Part shown: positions 6,742-9,780 of the stretch, piece after piece
Position numbering within the stretch: the stretch's first letter is position 1
Layout: each line of letters begins with the position of its first letter
Program-made: the position numbers and the translations under genes
DNA from: CAZXYF01 sp964644705
GTDB lineage: Bacteria; Planctomycetota; Brocadiia; SM23-32
Assembly (NCBI GenBank): GCA_964644705.1
Contig: CAZXYF010000117.1
Location: 1 to 9,780, forward strand
DNA length: 9,780 nt
Direction of reading: 5' to 3'
Notes under the pieces: model-generated
The model's input: only the letters and a program-made list of their open reading frames with translations
The model's database searches: none
What the model was told of the DNA's origin: nothing

Positions 6742-7113
6742 TCAGTTGTCGACCGCGAAAATATCCGAGGGCATGTAGGGATGTGTGCCGTCCAGCACAT
6801 CAATCCCGGCTTTGGCTTCAATCTTCTCCGTTATGGTATCGGCATAGGGACATTGTTTGGTGATGCAGGGGGCAATGTGGATTTTTGTGGGCATCTCATC
6901 CATTGGCTTGTTCCAATAGGCGAGTTGTGCCAGGCGCGTGACGATTGTTGCTCCGGGACAATCCCCGCAGTTGAGCAAGCCCAGTAATTGGGCGTCATCA
7001 TCATATTGGGAGAACATCCCTTCCCGATTGTTGAACGCCACGATGCAACGTGAGCATCCTATACATACGTCATCCATTGCCTTCTTGCAGCCAACTATCA
7101 GTATTTTGTCCAT
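6742..7113 (-). CDS. CGGC-domain cysteine-rich protein
   Basis: This small soluble protein of 123 residues (125 if started two codons earlier) matches the CGGC family. Its N-terminal strand ILIVGC is followed by a C-x8-C-x2-C-x2-C cluster (KKAMDDVCIGCSRC). Next come LLGLLNCGDCPG, the motif naming the family but with Asp for the third residue, then the stretch APCITKQCPYA and a C-terminal GTHPY. CGGC proteins are thought from their cysteine and histidine pattern to bind metal; their biochemical role is not established. Start choice: ATG 7113 has AAAGG at 8 nt, whereas ATG 7119 has it at only 2 nt. It is the last gene of the operon, 44 bp after the polyferredoxin and about 50 bp before a strong terminator. 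That places it with an Fe-S electron carrier and suggests a redox or metal-handling role. Confidence 0.8.
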   Translation of the reverse strand: MDKILIVGCKKAMDDVCIGCSRCIVAFNNREGMFSQYDDDAQLLGLLNCGDCPGATIVTRLAQLAYWNKPMDEMPTKIHIAPCITKQCPYADTITEKIEAKAGIDVLDGTHPYMPSDIFAVDN

Positions 7114-7157
7114 GGACATTGCCTTTCGAACTGTAGAACGAAGTTAGAGTGATTGTT

Positions 7158-7879
7158 TCACTGATCTTCCCGGGGCCACGATAAAGCGTCCTGGGGACAT
7201 GCGGCGAGGCATTCAGAGCATTTGATGCAATCGCGATGCTCCATCACACCCTCATCCTTGTAGTCCAGAATTGGCAGGTGCATCGGGCACACCTCCTCGC
7301 AGGCACCGCATTCGATGCATTTATCATCGTCGATCTGAAGCTGATATTTGTGTCCCACCAGCAGGTTCTGGAGAGTTCCCATGGGACAGAAACTGCACCA
7401 GGAACGGTGTCCAAACAGCAAACTGAATGGGAGACCGACGGCAGTGGTCACCGTGCATAGGATCCAGAAACAATGGCCGAGCCATTCCCACCATGCGTAG
7501 CCCGGATTGCTCAGTATTTTCAGCGTGATCATCGTCGGAACAATGAGGAATGGTATGCCACGGAAATACCATTTCCTCAAAAACGAGGGAATCCCCATAT
7601 CGAGGCTGATCTGGCTGATCACCCGGTCGTATGTGGCACCGCGCGGGCAGAAATTACCGCAGTGGAATCGACCCTTGCCGGGAAGCAATGATGTAAGAAA
7701 TATGGACAGTCCGATCGTCGGGAAAATATACCCAGTATGGGATATTTCCAACCAAAAGCGATGACGATCGGCACGAATGGCCACATCAGCCATTGGAAAG
7801 TTCGTCGGTGTTCTACTTCTTCCTGCGCGTCATTATTGTCCGTCCTGTTGGCAAAAACTTTTGTTTCGTCAGCGGACAT
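7158..7879 (-). CDS. Membrane-bound polyferredoxin (NapH/CcoG-like 4Fe-4S protein), frameshifted
   Basis: Two overlapping frames together give one 240-residue protein. Frame one (7879 to about 7730) encodes a soluble N-terminus and the first membrane helix, FQWLMWPFVPIVIAFGW, up to KYPILG. The second frame continues with FPTIGLSIFLTSLLPG, FHCGNFCPRGATYDR, two more membrane helices, and WCSFCPMGTLQN. It ends with two classic ferredoxin motifs, CIECGACEEVCP and CIKCSECLAACP, and a stop at 7158. The CxxxCP and CxxCP motifs next to membrane helices are typical of NapH/NosR/CcoG-type electron carriers in the inner membrane. The break lies at a T4 run (7723-7726); one extra T would restore ILGIFFPTIGLS. 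It is either a sequencing or assembly indel or a fresh mutation. The start has AAAGGAG about 8 nt upstream. It lies 42 bp behind the barrel gene and 44 bp before the CGGC gene. The electron donor and acceptor are unknown. Confidence 0.82.
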
Positions 7880-7921
7880 GGATGTGCTCCTTTCGAAAAG
7901 AGTCAGAGGTATGTAGTTTTG

Positions 7922-9451
7922 TCAGAAAGTAATGGTCATGCTGATGGAAAAGTAATCTGCATCATCGTTGCCGGGGTAAATATTGTCGATGACATCGTCG
8001 CCCCAGACATGAGAGTAAAAGGCGTTGAACGAAAGATTCTCGAAAGGCTGATATATCGCCATCACGCTCGCTTCCTGTGAAAGGTCCGTGTCCCCTCCAG
8101 AGGGTCGTGCGAGGTAGCCGAAAATCTCTCCCCGTTGCTGGGTGGGACCGGTTCCCATATACCACCGGTCGGCATCCTGGGACAGTTTGTTCACCGAGTA
8201 ATCCAGACGCAGTTTGAGATCTTTGCGCGGAAACAGAAACAGCTGAATGAATTTTGTTTCGCTGTTCTGCAGATCGTAGTAGGGGAAGAGCTGATATTTT
8301 CGTGTTCCGGGCGCCATCTGGAAGAACGTTTCATGGTCATCGTCCGTCGGATTGGAGTCTCCGGACCCCAGGTAGTATCCTGCTCGCAGCCAGGGTTTGA
8401 GGAACATCTCTGTCCATTGATATCCGGTTTCCGCGGCCAATCCATACGCCGAATGATCGAGTCCATACCAGTCACCATTCTGGATGCCCCCCCAGATGAG
8501 ATAATCCCACTGTCCGGAGCTGATGGGTTGTACCCCGACGATGTGTCCGCCAAACATCTGGACGTCGATATCTGCGGCATTGCAATGGCCTGGAGCAGCG
8601 GAGCAGGTGTTGTCAATTCGCTGCGTGCAGCCGCGCGAGTCCAGATACTTGTAGAAAAATGTGCCGATTTCGGTTCCAGGGAGTATGGTTCCCTTAGGAA
8701 AGGTCGCCGTCAGAGTGTTTATGCGAATGTCGTGAATGGTGTCGTTAAAATCCTCCTCCCATCCCCCCTGCGTGGGATACATGTAGGTGCCAGTGAGGGC
8801 GAAATCATCACCGTGCACCAGATCAAGCTGGATTCCATCAAATGACCGTGCGAAGGCGGACCATTCGAAGGAACTGATCATCCGGTCACCGAGGCGTAGC
8901 TTTTTCACCGTGTTGAGTTTCTTCCCATCAGCCGGATTCATATATTCCAGACCACTGGCGTATGAGAACCGTCCCATTTTTACGCTGGGAATCACCAGGT
9001 CATTTGGAAACGAGTAGCTGAGATACGCCTGATGAAACCCGATACTCTGCGGGTCATCTTCTCCGTTGTGAGCGTAATAGAGTGCTCCCATTCCCGCAGG
9101 GCCTTTGGGGGAGGGACGGACGGCGTTATCCGGCAAGCCCATCATCTTGACGAATTGCGGTTGAAGAAAAACTTTGAGATTTTCCCACCTGGCTTCGATA
9201 TTCAGTCGGGTCCGCACAAAACCGAATTCGTAGTCATTCCCGTGCTCGCCGAACCAGTCCCAGTTTTCATATCGGCTCAGGATGGATCCACCAACCCGAA
9301 TGTTTTTTTTCTGGTTTCCGAGTCGTAGCGGATCATCTTCTGATTCTTCATGGGTGGGTTTCTGAGCGTTTACCAGCGGCACAAGGACCAGCCCTGCAAG
9401 CAGAATGAGGTTCCATGAAAACGTTTGTCGCGCGGACGAATCGTAAGACAT
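7922..9451 (-). CDS. Alginate-export-family outer-membrane beta-barrel (AlgE-like porin)
   Basis: This 509-residue protein has a signal peptide: an unusually long polar n-region, a hydrophobic core LILLAGLVLVPLV, and likely cleavage after VNA at residue 29. A long run of alternating amphipathic strands follows and ends ADYFSISMTITF, with the terminal Phe of outer-membrane barrels. RTRLNIEARWENLKVFLQPQF (about 80-100) and GFHQAYLSYSFP resemble the alginate_exp domain, a family of about 18-stranded channels whose substrates are mostly unknown. An extracellular-type loop carries three cysteines (275, 283, 290), which is uncommon in porins. There is no CxxCH heme motif. The ATG at 9451 follows AAGGAG by about 10 nt. 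It is the first gene of a leftward operon with a consensus promoter. The neighbours suggest a redox-linked substrate rather than alginate, but that is inference. Confidence 0.82.
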   Translation of the reverse strand: MSYDSSARQTFSWNLILLAGLVLVPLVNAQKPTHEESEDDPLRLGNQKKNIRVGGSILSRYENWDWFGEHGNDYEFGFVRTRLNIEARWENLKVFLQPQFVKMMGLPDNAVRPSPKGPAGMGALYYAHNGEDDPQSIGFHQAYLSYSFPNDLVIPSVKMGRFSYASGLEYMNPADGKKLNTVKKLRLGDRMISSFEWSAFARSFDGIQLDLVHGDDFALTGTYMYPTQGGWEEDFNDTIHDIRINTLTATFPKGTILPGTEIGTFFYKYLDSRGCTQRIDNTCSAAPGHCNAADIDVQMFGGHIVGVQPISSGQWDYLIWGGIQNGDWYGLDHSAYGLAAETGYQWTEMFLKPWLRAGYYLGSGDSNPTDDDHETFFQMAPGTRKYQLFPYYDLQNSETKFIQLFLFPRKDLKLRLDYSVNKLSQDADRWYMGTGPTQQRGEIFGYLARPSGGDTDLSQEASVMAIYQPFENLSFNAFYSHVWGDDVIDNIYPGNDDADYFSISMTITF

Positions 9452-9559
9452 GTTGATAGCTCTCCTTGTTGTTTTTGCGCAGCACGATAATTGTGATTTT
9501 CCGAGCTTTTTACCGCCCCAATATTTTTACTGGTGCGAATAATGGGGATGGTGCCCGGC

Positions 9560-9594
9560 ATTCGAGTGGTCAAACATTATATGAGCCCTCGAAT
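9560..9594. promoter_or_regulatory. Inverted repeat over the -10 and spacer; possible operator
   Basis: ATTCGAG (9560-9566) and CTCGAAT (9588-9594) are perfect inverted halves separated by 21 bp; extending outward, G-x-ATTCGAG matches in eight of nine positions. One half lies in the promoter spacer and the other just downstream of the start site, bracketing the -10. That is the classic place for a repressor dyad. It could also be chance, since 7-bp repeats are common. Confidence 0.4.
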
Positions 9595-9603
9595 ACCTGT
9601 CAA
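9576..9603 (-). promoter_or_regulatory. Consensus promoter of the porin-ferredoxin-CGGC operon
   Basis: On the minus strand the -35 is TTGACA (9598-9603) and the -10 is TATAAT (9576-9581), both perfect, with a 16-bp spacer. The predicted leader is about 115 nt, ending in the AAGGAG ribosome site of the barrel gene. Such strength usually needs a repressor or reflects high constitutive expression. Confidence 0.85.
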
Positions 9604-9639
9604 GTGCAGGGGATAAGCTTTTGTGATTTGTCCTGCGGG

Positions 9640-9780
9640 TGGGGGGCATGAGGGTATAGCAGGGGACGAAAGTGGCCATATGTGGATCCACAACGCCGTT
9701 TTCATACGCATCCGATGCATTGTTATGCCCTTGTTTTTTTCCCGAGACTGCACGTAAGGTTTCGGTGAACCACGTGCGTT
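9640..9780. other. Palindrome-rich intergenic end of window
   Basis: No gene is seen. The stretch contains a perfect 12-bp palindrome TGTGGATCCACA (9681-9692), GCATC-C-GATGC (9708-9718), and a hairpin GCACGT...ACGTGC whose arms continue with GGTT/AACC around a 6-nt loop (9750-9777). A T7 run at 9734-9740 precedes the last hairpin on the + strand, so it is not arranged as a terminator on either strand. Confidence 0.45.

Noticed and set aside
7721..7733. Programmed -1 ribosomal frameshifting in the polyferredoxin gene.
   Set aside because: The ATA TTT TCC context is not a canonical X XXY YYZ slippery site and no clear downstream stem was seen. A one-base indel in the T-run is simpler.
8135..8845. 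A 236-codon open frame on the + strand.
   Set aside because: It is antisense to the barrel gene, which has a signal peptide, promoter, ribosome site and barrel C-terminus; the antisense product resembles nothing known.
1..9780. CRISPR array, phage genes or intact insertion sequence.
   Set aside because: No regularly spaced direct repeats, no transposase, integrase or phage structural frames were seen on either strand.

Overview
The window looks like chromosomal DNA of a Gram-negative bacterium of roughly 50% GC. The Gram-negative call rests on an AlgE-like outer-membrane beta-barrel with a signal peptide and on an Hfq-like Sm protein. The hairpin-rich intergenic repeat and the gene mix would fit a member of the Planctomycetota/Verrucomicrobiota/Kiritimatiellota sphere or another environmental lineage, but this is inference: no marker gene here fixes the phylum.

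Layout. Positions 1-210 hold no convincing gene but a run of back-to-back hairpins ending in a T-run. A good sigma70-type promoter (392-419) drives a small rightward operon: a GTG-started acyl carrier protein (476-727) and a 63-residue Sm/Hfq-like protein (740-931). Everything after that reads leftward. A tRNA-Phe(GAA) with encoded CCA lies at 1004-1079 with its own promoter. A 265-bp nested inverted-repeat element lies at about 1285-1548. A CoA-disulfide-reductase/NADH-oxidase-type flavoprotein occupies 1628-2980. Next come a broken fragment of PTS Enzyme I (3177-3728), a DUF169 protein (3739-4368 or 4482), and a full-length Enzyme I, ptsI (4696-6465), with its own promoter. No HPr or EII gene is in the window.

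The right third is one transcription unit reading leftward. Its promoter (9576-9603) has perfect TTGACA and TATAAT hexamers, with an inverted repeat centred on the -10. It drives an alginate-export-family barrel (7922-9451), a membrane polyferredoxin with two ferredoxin 4Fe-4S motifs plus CxxxCP and CxxCP motifs (7158-7879, carrying a one-base frameshift at a short T-run), and a cysteine-rich CGGC-domain protein (6742-7113). It closes with an 11-bp rho-independent terminator (6661-6692).

How they may work together (inference): the right-hand unit combines an outer-membrane channel, an inner-membrane iron-sulfur electron carrier and a cytosolic thiol/metal protein, so it could be a small redox or metal/anion-handling module. 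The ACP/Hfq-like pair is a second unusual pairing. The Enzyme I fragment has lost its phospho-histidine domain and, by a separate in-frame deletion, its PEP-binding core, so it is a decaying paralogue beside the intact ptsI.
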